Shown here piece by piece: positions 25,824-35,759 of a DNA stretch of 64,000 nucleotides. Under the pieces are notes generated by a model. The model was given only the letters and a program-made list of their open reading frames with translations, was not told where the DNA came from and made no database searches. The stretch is from an uncultured Bacteroidales bacterium (lineage in GTDB: Bacteria > Bacteroidota > Bacteroidia > Bacteroidales > Bacteroidaceae), in assembly GCA_937898885.1 (NCBI GenBank), contig CALDKD010000013.1, positions 1-64,000 on the forward strand. Reading direction: 5' to 3'. Each line of letters begins with the position of its first letter. Positions within the stretch are counted from its first letter, which is position 1. Position numbers and translations under genes: made by a program.

Positions 25824-28625
25824 ATGAAGAGGTTGTCTGGATATATCGCACTGGCAGTCGCGTTGTTGTTCTTCGCTGGATGCTCAACGCAGAAGAACAC
25901 ACCTATGTCCAGATTCTACCATGCCACACTCACCAGATACAACCCTTATTTCAATGGCAGGCAGGCCTACATAGAGGGATATCAGGCTCAGGAGAAGGCC
26001 GCCACGGACAATTACCTTGAGATACTGGACCTTTTCCCTATAAGCAATGAGGCTGCCCGGAAGACCGGTACGGCAAACTTTGACAAGGCCATAGAGAAAG
26101 CCCAGAAATGCGTGACACTACACTCCATAAAGAAGAAGCCGGTAAAAAAGCAGGGCGCTACAATGTCGGACAAGGATAAAGAGTTCTACAACAAGAATGA
26201 GTACAATCCTTTCCTGTGGCACGCCTGGATGCTTATGGCTGACTCGCAGATGCAGAAAGGAGAGTTCCTTGAGGCGGCCAGCACCTATTCTTACATCTGC
26301 CGTCTGTATCAGGATGCCCCATCCATCGTATCAGAGGCACGTATGAAAATGGCGCAATGCTACTCAGAGCTTGAATGGAACTACGAGGCAGAGGAGGTGT
26401 TCTCCAGATTGTCACTGGACTCCATACCGGTAACGCAGAAGGCACAGTTGTCGGCCATAAAGGCATCGCACCTGCTAAAGCAAAAAAGATACCCGGAATC
26501 TCTGAGGCTTCTCAGACAGGCACTGCCATCACAAAGAATAAGCAAGACACAGAGAATCCGTGAGCACTATCTGCTGGGACAGCTGTACAAGGAGGAAGGT
26601 GATATGAATGCCGCCTACAACAGCTTCCGCAAGGTGCTCAGGATGAACCCTCCTTATAAGATTGACTTCAACGCCCGGATAATGCAGACAGAATGTATGC
26701 CTGCATCGGAGGCCGCACGTATAGAGAAGAAGTTGAGGAGAATGGCCAGGAATCCGTCGAACAAAGATTATCTGGACCAGGTCTATTATGCCATAGGAAA
26801 TGTGAGTCTGGCCTGCGGAGATACGGCAAAGGCGCTTCAGGCATACGAGACCGGACTTGTTGAGGGGAAGCAGAGAAGGCCGGAAAGAGGTGTGCTTTTG
26901 CTCACTATGGCCACCATATATTGGAATCAGGCTAAATATGCCGACGCGTCAAGATGTTACTCCGAGGCGGTGGGCCTGGTAGAGGAGGATAATCCAAAAT
27001 ACGATGAGCTGATGCTGAGATCCTCCGTTCTTGGAAATCTGCTGGTCTATACCAACGAGATTGAGTTGCAGGACAGCCTCAGGCATCTGGCTACTCTGCC
27101 AGACACCGTAGTTTACGGTATTGTTGACAGAATTATTGAGAAGTTGCTGGAAGAGGAGGCCGAGGCGGAGAGACTTGCCAAGCTGGAGGAGAAAGAGGCG
27201 GCACTGGCCGATGATATGGCACAGACGTCCATTGTGGCAAATGACGGCTCCTGGTATTTCTACAATCAGGCGTTGGTAAAGGAGGGCGCGGCAAAATTCA
27301 ACAAGACCTGGGGAAGAAGGAAACTTGAGGACCATTGGCGAAGGCAGGACAAGAGCGCATCGCTTGCGGAATATGAGGAGGAGACAGAGGAGGATTCACA
27401 GGAAATCACAGCCGGTGATGACTCTCTGGAGCAGCATCTCCCTCAGTCCGATTCAATCGGTGCGGGAAGTGTATATTCCGATGATCCTCACACAAGAGAA
27501 TACTACATACAGCAGATACCGTACACCGGGGAGCAGATGCGGGAGTCAAGCGAGTTGCTAGCAGACGCGCTCTTTAATGCAGGTGTTATATACAAGGATG
27601 ATCTGACCGAGTACGGACTGGCAGAGAAATCGCTTAGAAGGAGCTCGGAGGAGTTTCCTGATCTTGAGAAAGCGGATGATGCCGTATATAATCTGTATCT
27701 GCTCTACTCATTATGGGGAAAGCCGGAAATGGCCGATGAATGCAAGGATATCCTGCGTGACAGATATCCAGACAGCCGGTTCACCCTCATAGTGACTGAC
27801 CCTGAGTTCGAGGAGAACGTAAGATATGGCAAACACCGTGAGGACTCACTTTACCAGGCGGCATACAGCAGTTATCTGAATGGAGAGAAAGCGGCATTGA
27901 TGGAATGCTGCAGATTATCGGAACATAAATATCCCGTCGGACAGCACAGGGCCAAGTTTATGTTCCTGGAGGCTACAGCCAGACTCTCCGACGGTGACAC
28001 TCAAGGATTCCTGGGCATACTGAAAGAGATTGTGGAGAAATACCCGGACCAGGAGATAAGCCAGCTGGCAGGAATAATATCGAAGGGAGTGCTTGACGGC
28101 AGGATTCTTCAATCCACCACTTTCGGAAACCTGTGGAGCAGACGCAACGGTATGGAGATTGATTCCCTGCAGACAGACAGTCTGCGTCCGGAGTTCAATC
28201 CTGAGCGTCAGCAGCCTTTCATCGTAGTAATGACGTATCCGCAGGACTCCTTAAGCGAGAACCAGTTGCTGTTTGAGACAGCCAGATACAACTTCTCGCG
28301 CTATATGGTAAGGAACTTCGATATGGCATTCAGACACGAGTATGGCATTGGAATGCTTATCATCTCGGAATTCCTGAACTTTGACGAGGCTTACCTGTAC
28401 CGCAAGCGTCTGTATGCAGAGGGTGATATGGCATCGAGACTTGAGGGCATCAACACGCTTATAATCACAAAGGAGAATCTTGAGTTGCTGCTCAAGTATT
28501 ACAGCTTTGACGAATACACAGATTTCTATAACGCACATTTCCTGAACATCCCGGAGTTTGACATCGATGGATTGTCAATTGACGAGCAGATTGACGGAGA
28601 TGAAGACATTGAGCAATATGAATAA
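25824..28625 (+). CDS. porW: PorW/SprE-like TPR lipoprotein of type IX secretion
   Basis: 933 residues. Lipoprotein signal with Cys20 in LLFFAGCS, followed by RFYHATLTRYNPYFNGRQAY, characteristic of PorW/SprE, and many tetratricopeptide repeats (for example 215-275, 290-385 and 565-680). A Glu-rich coiled-coil stretch lies at about 430-480. PorW is an outer-membrane lipoprotein needed for type IX secretion in Porphyromonas (SprE in Flavobacterium). The last 8 bp overlap porX, so the pair is translationally coupled. Confidence 0.85.
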   Translation: MKRLSGYIALAVALLFFAGCSTQKNTPMSRFYHATLTRYNPYFNGRQAYIEGYQAQEKAATDNYLEILDLFPISNEAARKTGTANFDKAIEKAQKCVTLHSIKKKPVKKQGATMSDKDKEFYNKNEYNPFLWHAWMLMADSQMQKGEFLEAASTYSYICRLYQDAPSIVSEARMKMAQCYSELEWNYEAEEVFSRLSLDSIPVTQKAQLSAIKASHLLKQKRYPESLRLLRQALPSQRISKTQRIREHYLLGQLYKEEGDMNAAYNSFRKVLRMNPPYKIDFNARIMQTECMPASEAARIEKKLRRMARNPSNKDYLDQVYYAIGNVSLACGDTAKALQAYETGLVEGKQRRPERGVLLLTMATIYWNQAKYADASRCYSEAVGLVEEDNPKYDELMLRSSVLGNLLVYTNEIELQDSLRHLATLPDTVVYGIVDRIIEKLLEEEAEAERLAKLEEKEAALADDMAQTSIVANDGSWYFYNQALVKEGAAKFNKTWGRRKLEDHWRRQDKSASLAEYEEETEEDSQEITAGDDSLEQHLPQSDSIGAGSVYSDDPHTREYYIQQIPYTGEQMRESSELLADALFNAGVIYKDDLTEYGLAEKSLRRSSEEFPDLEKADDAVYNLYLLYSLWGKPEMADECKDILRDRYPDSRFTLIVTDPEFEENVRYGKHREDSLYQAAYSSYLNGEKAALMECCRLSEHKYPVGQHRAKFMFLEATARLSDGDTQGFLGILKEIVEKYPDQEISQLAGIISKGVLDGRILQSTTFGNLWSRRNGMEIDSLQTDSLRPEFNPERQQPFIVVMTYPQDSLSENQLLFETARYNFSRYMVRNFDMAFRHEYGIGMLIISEFLNFDEAYLYRKRLYAEGDMASRLEGINTLIITKENLELLLKYYSFDEYTDFYNAHFLNIPEFDIDGLSIDEQIDGDEDIEQYE

Positions 28626-30171
28626 GAACGGCTATCTCCTTTGGGTGGATGATGAGATTGACATACTGCGCGCCCACATTCTGTTTCTTGAGAATAAAGG
28701 GTACGATGTGGACACCGTGACAAATGGAGGTGATGCCATAGCGATGTGCCGGGAGAAGAGCTATGACCTGGTGCTGCTTGATGAGAATATGCTGGGAATG
28801 AGCGGACTTGAGACATTGGCAAAGATTAAGGATATCAACCCCAATATCCCTGTGGTAATGGTAACCAAAAGCGAGGAGGAGGATATAATGGACCAGGCCA
28901 TAGGCTCAAAGATCGCGGACTACCTTATCAAGCCTGTGCATCCCAATCAGATTCTGCTTACTCTCAAGAAGAACATTCACAAGCATGACATAGTGACAGC
29001 AGAGACCAACAAGAGCTATCAGCAGAACTTCAGCAAGATAAGTATGCAGATAAACGACTCTTTCACTGCAGATGACTGGATTGAGATATACAAACAGCTC
29101 GTGCACTGGGAGTTGGAGCTTCTTGAGGCCGACAGCAGTATGCACGAGATGCTTGCGATGCAGAAGGCCGAGGCTAACCAGGCTTTCGCCAAATTCATCA
29201 AGAAGAGCTATATGCGCTGGATGCAGAAGCCTGATGACGCTCCTCTGATGAGTCCGGCCATATTCAAGCACAGCATATTTCCCGCAATGGATGCGGGAGA
29301 GAAGATTTTCCTGATAGTAATGGACAACTTCAGGTATGACCAATGGCGTGTGCTGAGCGCCGAGCTGGCCGACTATTTCTCATTTGACGAGGAACTATAC
29401 TACAGCATACTGCCTACCGCCACGCAATATGCGCGAAACGCGATATTCTCGGGACTGATGCCGAACAAAATAAGCGCGATGTTTCCGGACCTTTGGGTTG
29501 ACGAGGACTCCGAAGAAGGCAAGAACCTTAATGAGGAGCCGCTCATAAAGACACATCTTGACAGATACCGCCGCAAGAATACATTCTCATATCACAAGAT
29601 AAATGACTCACAGGCGGCAGACAAGCTTTTAGCGCAGTTCAACAACCTGTCAGGCAACGATCTGAATGTGATAGTGATCAACTTCATTGATATAATGTCG
29701 CACGCCAAGACCGACTCCAAGATGATGCGTGAGCTCGCATCGGACGAGGCGGCCTACCGCAGTCTGATACTCTCCTGGTTCAAGCACTCATCCGTAAGCG
29801 GGCTGTTCAAGGCAATAGCACAGACCGGGCATAAGGTTGTATTGACTACAGACCACGGCAGCATTCGCGTAAACAAGCCAATCCGCATTATCGGAGACAG
29901 GAACACGAACACAAACCTGCGCTACAAGTTAGGACGCAACCTGGGATTCAACAGCAAGGAGGTATTCGAGATATCAGAGCCACAGAAGGCTTTCCTACCC
30001 TCGCCTAACGTAAGCACGTCGTATATTTTCGCATCCGAGGGAGACTATTTTGTATATCAGAACAATTTCAACAGCTACGCATCGTATTACAAGGACACCT
30101 TCCAACACGGTGGAATATCACTTGAGGAGATGATTATTCCTTTGATAACGCTTACGCCGAAAATAAAATAG
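28618..30171 (+). CDS. porX: Response regulator/PglZ phosphodiesterase PorX
   Basis: 517 residues, matching PorX length. Receiver domain at 1-120 with acidic pocket DD (11-12) and phosphoacceptor Asp55 in LVLLDENMLGMSG, then a helical linker and a PglZ (alkaline phosphatase superfamily) domain from about 200 (IVMDNFRYDQWRVL, VVLTTDHGSIRVN). In Porphyromonas PorX regulates type IX secretion genes with the histidine kinase PorY. The start at 28618 overlaps the porW stop; an alternative ATG lies 18 bp upstream. No porY is in the window. Confidence 0.92.
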   Translation: MNKNGYLLWVDDEIDILRAHILFLENKGYDVDTVTNGGDAIAMCREKSYDLVLLDENMLGMSGLETLAKIKDINPNIPVVMVTKSEEEDIMDQAIGSKIADYLIKPVHPNQILLTLKKNIHKHDIVTAETNKSYQQNFSKISMQINDSFTADDWIEIYKQLVHWELELLEADSSMHEMLAMQKAEANQAFAKFIKKSYMRWMQKPDDAPLMSPAIFKHSIFPAMDAGEKIFLIVMDNFRYDQWRVLSAELADYFSFDEELYYSILPTATQYARNAIFSGLMPNKISAMFPDLWVDEDSEEGKNLNEEPLIKTHLDRYRRKNTFSYHKINDSQAADKLLAQFNNLSGNDLNVIVINFIDIMSHAKTDSKMMRELASDEAAYRSLILSWFKHSSVSGLFKAIAQTGHKVVLTTDHGSIRVNKPIRIIGDRNTNTNLRYKLGRNLGFNSKEVFEISEPQKAFLPSPNVSTSYIFASEGDYFVYQNNFNSYASYYKDTFQHGGISLEEMIIPLITLTPKIK

Positions 30172-30175
30172 AGCA

Positions 30176-30589
30176 ATGGAGATAATTCTCAAATCAGCAG
30201 ATGAGCTTGAAGAGGCTGCGAAAGAGTTTGTGCGCGCAATGGGCGACAATACCGTATTCGCTTTCTATGGCAAGATGGGTGCAGGAAAGACCACATTCAT
30301 CAAAGCCCTTTGCAAGGCACTTGGCGTTGAGGACGAGGTGAACTCGCCGACATTCGCCATAGTAAACGAATATCGCTCGGCCACTACAGCCGAGCTGATA
30401 TATCATTTTGACTTCTATCGCATCAAAAAGATAGAAGAGGTCTATGACCTTGGCTATGAGGATTATTTCTATAGCGGCGCGCTCTGTCTCATTGAGTGGC
30501 CAGAGCTTGCCGAGCAGGTACTTCCCTCAGATACCGTAAAGGTAAGGGTCGAGGAGCAGGCAGACGGAAGCAGACTGTTAATCCTCTAG
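30176..30589 (+). CDS. tsaE: tRNA threonylcarbamoyladenosine biosynthesis ATPase TsaE
   Basis: 137 residues. P-loop GKMGAGKTTFIKALCKALG (about 38-56), SPTFAIVNEY (about 61) and HFDFYR (about 80) are all TsaE signatures. Works with TsaB and TsaD to make t6A37 of ANN-decoding tRNAs. It follows porX by 4 bp and overlaps the convergent small gene by 12 bp. Confidence 0.94.
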   Translation: MEIILKSADELEEAAKEFVRAMGDNTVFAFYGKMGAGKTTFIKALCKALGVEDEVNSPTFAIVNEYRSATTAELIYHFDFYRIKKIEEVYDLGYEDYFYSGALCLIEWPELAEQVLPSDTVKVRVEEQADGSRLLIL

Positions 30590-30904
30590 GCTGTCCACGT
30601 ACTCAGCCTCGGCCTCTACGATAAGCAGAAGCTCATCAAGGTCGAAGCTCCCTATTCCATCGCGTTTAGCCTCTTTTGCTATGTAGGAGGCAACCGCCTC
30701 GTTGTCAATGTCTATGAAGCCATCGGCATCGGGCTCCTTATCAAGGACTCCGCTGGTGGCGAAATAGTCATTTATCACATCAAGGATATAATACAGGATA
30801 TCGTCTGTATATTTATCCTTAAGGTCCTGAGGAAGGGAGTCCTTTATAAAGGCAACCGTCCTCTCATCGTCAATGTCAAGATCCTTGAACTCGTCGTCTG
30901 CCAT
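30578..30904 (-). CDS. Small acidic conserved protein
   Basis: 108 residues, very acidic, probably all-helical (DLKDKYTDDILYYILDVINDYF, DLDELLLIVEAEAEY). No catalytic motif, signal peptide or membrane segment. Its gene follows trxA by 5 bp and ends inside tsaE on the other strand, so it is probably the last gene of a dnaE-trxA transcript. Function unknown. Confidence 0.7.
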   Translation of the reverse strand: MADDEFKDLDIDDERTVAFIKDSLPQDLKDKYTDDILYYILDVINDYFATSGVLDKEPDADGFIDIDNEAVASYIAKEAKRDGIGSFDLDELLLIVEAEAEYVDSLED

Positions 30905-30909
30905 ACCTA

Positions 30910-31218
30910 TCAGAGTAATGCGTTTATTTTCTGCTCATATACCGGCTTTCCGGCAACTCCCACCTGAGAATCCACCATCTGTCCGTCTTTGATAAAGACT
31001 ACTGTAGGCACGCTCATAATGCCAAACTTGTCGGTAAGCTCAGGATTATCCTCAATATCGCACTTTCCTACTATAACCTTTCCGTCAAACTGAGCGGCAA
31101 GCTCCTCAATAACCGGAGCAAGACGCTTGCAAGGGCCACACCAGGTTGCCCAGAAATCAATTACAACTGGCTTGCCACCATTGACCACATCGTTGAAATT
31201 CTGTTCTGTAATTTCCAT
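30910..31218 (-). CDS. trxA: Thioredoxin
   Basis: 102 residues, a complete single-domain thioredoxin with the WCGPC active site (Cys27, Cys30) and the cis-Pro loop SVPTVVF. Reduces cytosolic disulfides. It lies 6 bp downstream of dnaE, suggesting co-transcription. Confidence 0.97.
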   Translation of the reverse strand: MEITEQNFNDVVNGGKPVVIDFWATWCGPCKRLAPVIEELAAQFDGKVIVGKCDIEDNPELTDKFGIMSVPTVVFIKDGQMVDSQVGVAGKPVYEQKINALL

Positions 31219-31224
31219 AATAAG

Positions 31225-34200
31225 TTATTTATTGATAATATAATCCAATCCTTCTGTCTCCTTGATGAACTTAATGAGCTCTTTAGTCACCTCTATTCTT
31301 CTCTCCGCAGACTGCAGCTCTACATTGTATCCGCTCTCAAGGTCTCTGATACCGAAGCGCAGCCTGGTATTTCCCGGTTTCTCCGTAAGCATAGCCAATT
31401 CAGACACAACCATCTGATCTATCATATTCAGATCTGCCTGAATGGTAATGCTCTCCACAATCTTCTCCCTGACATCGGGCAAAAGCTCTATTGACGTTAT
31501 GTTCAGGTCAATACGCTGGGGGTTATACTTATATGGCTCACACTTTCCCCTGATGAAGAGGAAGTTGCCGTTCTTCATATAATTACCCCATTTCACCCAA
31601 TCCTGGCCAAAGAGCGCTATCTCGCCCTGACCGGAATAGTCCTCGATTTTGGCAATACCGTATTTTCTGTCGTTCTTTGACATACCCTCGCGCACATCCA
31701 CAACAATGCCGCCGGCTATTATGTCACGCCCGGCCAGAGCCGACTTATCCTTCAAATCGGCCATCTGCGTATTGCAGATATCCTTTATTATGATGCTGTA
31801 ATCATCCAGAGGATGCGCTGACATATAGATTCCCGTGAGCTCCTTCTCCTTGTCAAGCAATGCGAGTGAGCTCCAGGGCACGTATGGAGGAAGTACGGGA
31901 GTGGCAATCTCGGCACCGCCGCCCATCATACCAAAGAGAGAGTTCTGAGACTGCATCCGGTCAAACTGGTACTTGTTTCCGTACCGTACCAGAATATCAG
32001 CAAAGACATCTTTGCCGCAAGGCTCTACGAACTGCTCACGGGCAATACTCTTGAAACTGTCGAAGGCGCCGGCCAGAGCCAGACTCTCTATGTTCTTTCT
32101 GTTGCAGGCGGTAAGATTGACACGCTGGACAAAATCAAAAATATCGGTGAACGGGCCGTTTTTCTCGCGTTCATCAATAATTGCCTGAACCGCATTCGAG
32201 CCTACGCCCTTCACACCGGCCATTCCGAAACGGATATCACCTTTCTTTGTGGCTGTGAACTTGAAACCGCTCTCGTTGACATCAGGACCAAGAACCGCTA
32301 TTCCCATTGAACGGCTCTCGTCCATCAGTTTCGTCATCTCGGTGATATCGCTGATATTGCAGCTGAGGACGGCCGCCATATACTGCGCAGGATAGTGCGC
32401 CTTCAGCCAGGCCGTCTGATAAGCCACCCACGAATAGCAGGTAGCGTGCGATTTGTTGAACGCGTATGATGCGAACTTCTCCCAATCCTTCCAGATCTTC
32501 TCCAGCACATCCGGGTTATGTCCGTTTGCCTTGCCGCCCTCAATGAACTTAGGCTTCAGATGATCCAGCTTGTCCTTGAGTTTCTTACCCATAGCCTTAC
32601 GCAGAGTATCGCTCTCGCCACGGGTGAAGTTTGCCAGAAGACGTGACAAGAGCATAACCTGCTCCTGATATACCGTGATTCCGTATGTATCCTTCAGGTA
32701 TTTCTCCATACAGGGAATATCATACTCAATAGGCTTACGGCCAAGCTTCCTGTCGATGAAATCGGGAATATAATCCATTGGACCCGGACGATACAGGGCA
32801 TTCATTGCTATCAGGTCCTCAAAGACTCCGGGCTGAAGCTCACGCAGGTATTTCTGCATACCGGGAGACTCAAACTGGAAGGTACCGATTGTCTTGCCCT
32901 CGCAGTAGAGCTGGAATGTTTTCTGATCGTCAATAGGTATATTATCGATATCTATATCATCGCCTACACTCGACTTGATATTGGCCACGGCCTCCTTTAT
33001 GATAGAGAGTGTCTTGAGGCCAAGGAAGTCCATCTTGATAAGGCCGGTATCCTCAATGACACTGCCCTCGTACTGCGTCACCAGCAGACGCTCACCATCC
33101 TTGTCGGTAGCAATGCTTACCGGTACCCAGTCGGTGATGTCGTCACGGCAGATAATGGTTCCACAGGCGTGTACACCGGTTCCACGTATATTGCCTTCCA
33201 GCATCCGGGCATATTTGATGGTATTGCGGATAGCCGGATTCTGCGATGCCTCCGCCTCTTTCAGCTCAGGAACGCACTCTATGGCGTTGGGCAGATTCAT
33301 CTTCTTGTCTCCCGGAAGACGATCCGGAATTGCCTTGCACAGTGCGTTTGATACATCAAGAGGCACCTTCAGCACGCGGGCCACATCCTTCAGTGACATC
33401 TTTGTGGCCATAGTGCCGTATGTAATGATGTGAGCAACCTTCTCCTGCCCGTATTTCTGGGTAACCCACTGAAGCACGCGGATACGGCCGTCATCATCAA
33501 AATCCACATCGATATCAGGCAATGATATACGGTCAGGATTCAGGAAACGCTCAAACAGGAGATCGTATTTAATAGGATCAATCTGAGTAATGCCCAGGCA
33601 GTAAGCCACTGCTGAGCCGGCAGCCGAGCCTCGGCCAGGGCCCACAGATACCCCAAGCTCGTTACGGGCGGCATTGATGAAATCCTGCACAATAAGGAAG
33701 TAGCCCGGAAAGCCCATCGTCTTCATAACGTGAAGCTCAAATATCAGCTGTTCCTCAACATCCTTGGGCACAGGGTCGCCATATCGTTTTCTTGCTCCGT
33801 CAAAAGTAAGTTTCCTCAGATAGTCCGCCTCGAACTTTATCCTGTACAGCTTGTCATAGCCTCCCAGCTTGGAGATTTTCTTCCTGGCATCCTCCTCGGA
33901 CATAACCACGTTGCCGTGCTCGTCGCGGGTGAACTCATCGAACAAATCCTGCTCGGTATATCTCTTCCGGTACTCCTCCTCTGTTCCGAATTCCTCAGGA
34001 ATGGCGAAGAACGGCATAATGGGCGGATGGTCTATGGTATATTCCTCAACCTTGTCGAGTATCTCGCAGGTATTGGCCAGCGCCTCGGGATAATCCTTGA
34101 ATACGAGATTCATCTCCTCGCGTGTCTTCAGCCACTCCTGCTTGGTGTAGCGCATCAGCGTAGGGTCATCGGGGTCCTTGCCTGTGTTCAGGCATATCAG

Positions 34201-34914
34201 AAGCTCGTGGGCATCGGCATTCTCCTCCTCCAGGAAATGGACATCATTAGAGCAGATTGTCTTTATGCCATGCTTTGCAGAGAGCCTCAGAAGCTCCTCG
34301 TTCGCCTGACATTGAAGCTGATATGTCTCGTGGTTGGCCTTCTCTACAGTGGCCTTGTGAAGCTGCAGCTCAAGATAGTAGTCATCGCCAAAGAGATTCT
34401 TGAACCAGAGAACGGTCTCCTCGGCCTTCTCAGGCTGACCGCCCAGAATAAGCCTCGGCACCTCACCGCCTATACAGGCAGAGCAGCATATTATACCCTC
34501 GTGGTACTTCTCTATGTCATATTTGTCCGTTCTGGGATGATAGTAATAGCCCTCGGTCCACGCGCGCGACACCAGTTTTATCAGATTGTGATATCCGGTA
34601 CTGTTCTTGGCCAGAAGAATGAGATGGTAGTTGGCCGCATCCGCCTTACCATCCCTCTGTTCCTTATGCCGTGGGGCCACATAGACCTCACAGCCGAAAA
34701 TGGGCTTGAAATGCTTGCCCTCGGCGGCCAGCTTGTCATTCTTCTTCTTGCAGTAATTGAAGAACTCCTTCACACCCATCATATTACCGTGATCAGTAAT
34801 GGCAATGCCACGCATACCGTCAGATACAGCCTTGTCCACCATCTTCTGGATGCTGGTCTGGCCATCGAGCAACGAATACTGCGTATGAACGTGAAGGTGT
34901 ACGAAATCCTGCAT
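31225..34914 (-). CDS. dnaE: DNA polymerase III alpha subunit
   Basis: 1229 residues. N-terminal PHP domain (HLHVHTQYSLLDGQTSIQ, ITDHGNMMG), polymerase core with catalytic Asp residues in PDIDVDFDDDGR (about 465-476) and VGPGRGSAAGS, helix-hairpin-helix, and C-terminal OB fold (about 990-1090). It is the replicative polymerase of the DnaE1 type. Length is within the normal range. No proofreading exonuclease domain is fused. Confidence 0.97.
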   Translation of the reverse strand: MQDFVHLHVHTQYSLLDGQTSIQKMVDKAVSDGMRGIAITDHGNMMGVKEFFNYCKKKNDKLAAEGKHFKPIFGCEVYVAPRHKEQRDGKADAANYHLILLAKNSTGYHNLIKLVSRAWTEGYYYHPRTDKYDIEKYHEGIICCSACIGGEVPRLILGGQPEKAEETVLWFKNLFGDDYYLELQLHKATVEKANHETYQLQCQANEELLRLSAKHGIKTICSNDVHFLEEENADAHELLICLNTGKDPDDPTLMRYTKQEWLKTREEMNLVFKDYPEALANTCEILDKVEEYTIDHPPIMPFFAIPEEFGTEEEYRKRYTEQDLFDEFTRDEHGNVVMSEEDARKKISKLGGYDKLYRIKFEADYLRKLTFDGARKRYGDPVPKDVEEQLIFELHVMKTMGFPGYFLIVQDFINAARNELGVSVGPGRGSAAGSAVAYCLGITQIDPIKYDLLFERFLNPDRISLPDIDVDFDDDGRIRVLQWVTQKYGQEKVAHIITYGTMATKMSLKDVARVLKVPLDVSNALCKAIPDRLPGDKKMNLPNAIECVPELKEAEASQNPAIRNTIKYARMLEGNIRGTGVHACGTIICRDDITDWVPVSIATDKDGERLLVTQYEGSVIEDTGLIKMDFLGLKTLSIIKEAVANIKSSVGDDIDIDNIPIDDQKTFQLYCEGKTIGTFQFESPGMQKYLRELQPGVFEDLIAMNALYRPGPMDYIPDFIDRKLGRKPIEYDIPCMEKYLKDTYGITVYQEQVMLLSRLLANFTRGESDTLRKAMGKKLKDKLDHLKPKFIEGGKANGHNPDVLEKIWKDWEKFASYAFNKSHATCYSWVAYQTAWLKAHYPAQYMAAVLSCNISDITEMTKLMDESRSMGIAVLGPDVNESGFKFTATKKGDIRFGMAGVKGVGSNAVQAIIDEREKNGPFTDIFDFVQRVNLTACNRKNIESLALAGAFDSFKSIAREQFVEPCGKDVFADILVRYGNKYQFDRMQSQNSLFGMMGGGAEIATPVLPPYVPWSSLALLDKEKELTGIYMSAHPLDDYSIIIKDICNTQMADLKDKSALAGRDIIAGGIVVDVREGMSKNDRKYGIAKIEDYSGQGEIALFGQDWVKWGNYMKNGNFLFIRGKCEPYKYNPQRIDLNITSIELLPDVREKIVESITIQADLNMIDQMVVSELAMLTEKPGNTRLRFGIRDLESGYNVELQSAERRIEVTKELIKFIKETEGLDYIINK

Positions 34915-35042
34915 AATGTCCGGGAATCAAATAGCCTTTAAAGTTACTCCCGTTACCGCTTGCAAGCAATAGTTCCACTTTAGAAAAGTTATCAACAACA
35001 ACATCAAATCAATGAGTCTGCTGAATGCTATTGAAAATTCAT

Positions 35043-35050
35043 TATCTTTG
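35043..35050 (+). promoter_or_regulatory. Possible -7 box for psd-pssA
   Basis: TATCTTTG lies 19 bp before the psd start codon, giving a short leader. No good -33 match at 19-20 bp was seen. Confidence 0.4.
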
Positions 35051-35069
35051 CAGGATAAAACAATTCGCA

Positions 35070-35756
35070 ATGGGTGCTAATAATAGAAAGGTGACGACTG
35101 TAAACAGGGAGGGGTTCACAACCATCATCCTTGCCATAGTCATTTTGTCCATCATTAACATCATTCTCTTCTCACCGGGAATCTTCAATCCGGGAGCCTG
35201 GGTTTTCCTGACGCTGTCAATTGTCCTGATATACATTCTTGTCAATTTTTTCCGCAATCCAAACCGTCATTTTCCCAGCGAGGACCGCGACAAGGTTGTT
35301 GTAGGCGCCGCCGATGGTGTGATAGTGGCGATAGAGGAAGTAGATGAGACGGAGTATTTCCACGACAGGAGAATAGTCATCTCCACATTTATGAACCTTT
35401 TCAACGTTCACGCCAACTGGTACCCGGTGAACGGCACAGTAAGGAAAGTAAGCCATCAGGAGGGACGTTTCCACGCGGCGGACAAGCCGAAGTCAAGCAC
35501 GGAGAATGAGCGTTCAATGGTTGTAATCGAGACAGAGGATGGTCAGGAGGTAATGGTACGCCAGATAGCCGGTATGATGGCGAGGCGCATAGTGACATAC
35601 CCTTCCGCAGGAGACAAGTGCTCCATTGACCAGCACCTGGGCTTTATTAAATTCGGCTCCAGAGTAGATATCTATCTGCCGTTAGGCTCACTTGTCTGCG
35701 TCAAGATGCACGAGAAAGTCAAGGCTGATATCACAATTCTGGCAAAACTTCCGTAA
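35070..35756 (+). CDS. psd: Phosphatidylserine decarboxylase (short type)
   Basis: 228 residues. Two N-terminal membrane segments (about 16-55), FFRNPNR, SPADGxV-like GAADGVIVAIEEV, NVHANWYPVNG, and the cleavage site in IKFGSRVDIYLP, where the Ser becomes the pyruvoyl group. Converts phosphatidylserine to phosphatidylethanolamine. The start at 35070 is chosen because the upstream in-frame codons cover the promoter. pssA follows after 3 bp. Confidence 0.93.
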   Translation: MGANNRKVTTVNREGFTTIILAIVILSIINIILFSPGIFNPGAWVFLTLSIVLIYILVNFFRNPNRHFPSEDRDKVVVGAADGVIVAIEEVDETEYFHDRRIVISTFMNLFNVHANWYPVNGTVRKVSHQEGRFHAADKPKSSTENERSMVVIETEDGQEVMVRQIAGMMARRIVTYPSAGDKCSIDQHLGFIKFGSRVDIYLPLGSLVCVKMHEKVKADITILAKLP

Positions 35757-35759
35757 CCT

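Noticed and set aside
33730..34941. 403-codon frame antisense to dnaE
   Set aside because: A shadow of dnaE on the opposite strand. The hydrophobic, leucine-rich product is a typical artefact of complementing a conserved gene.
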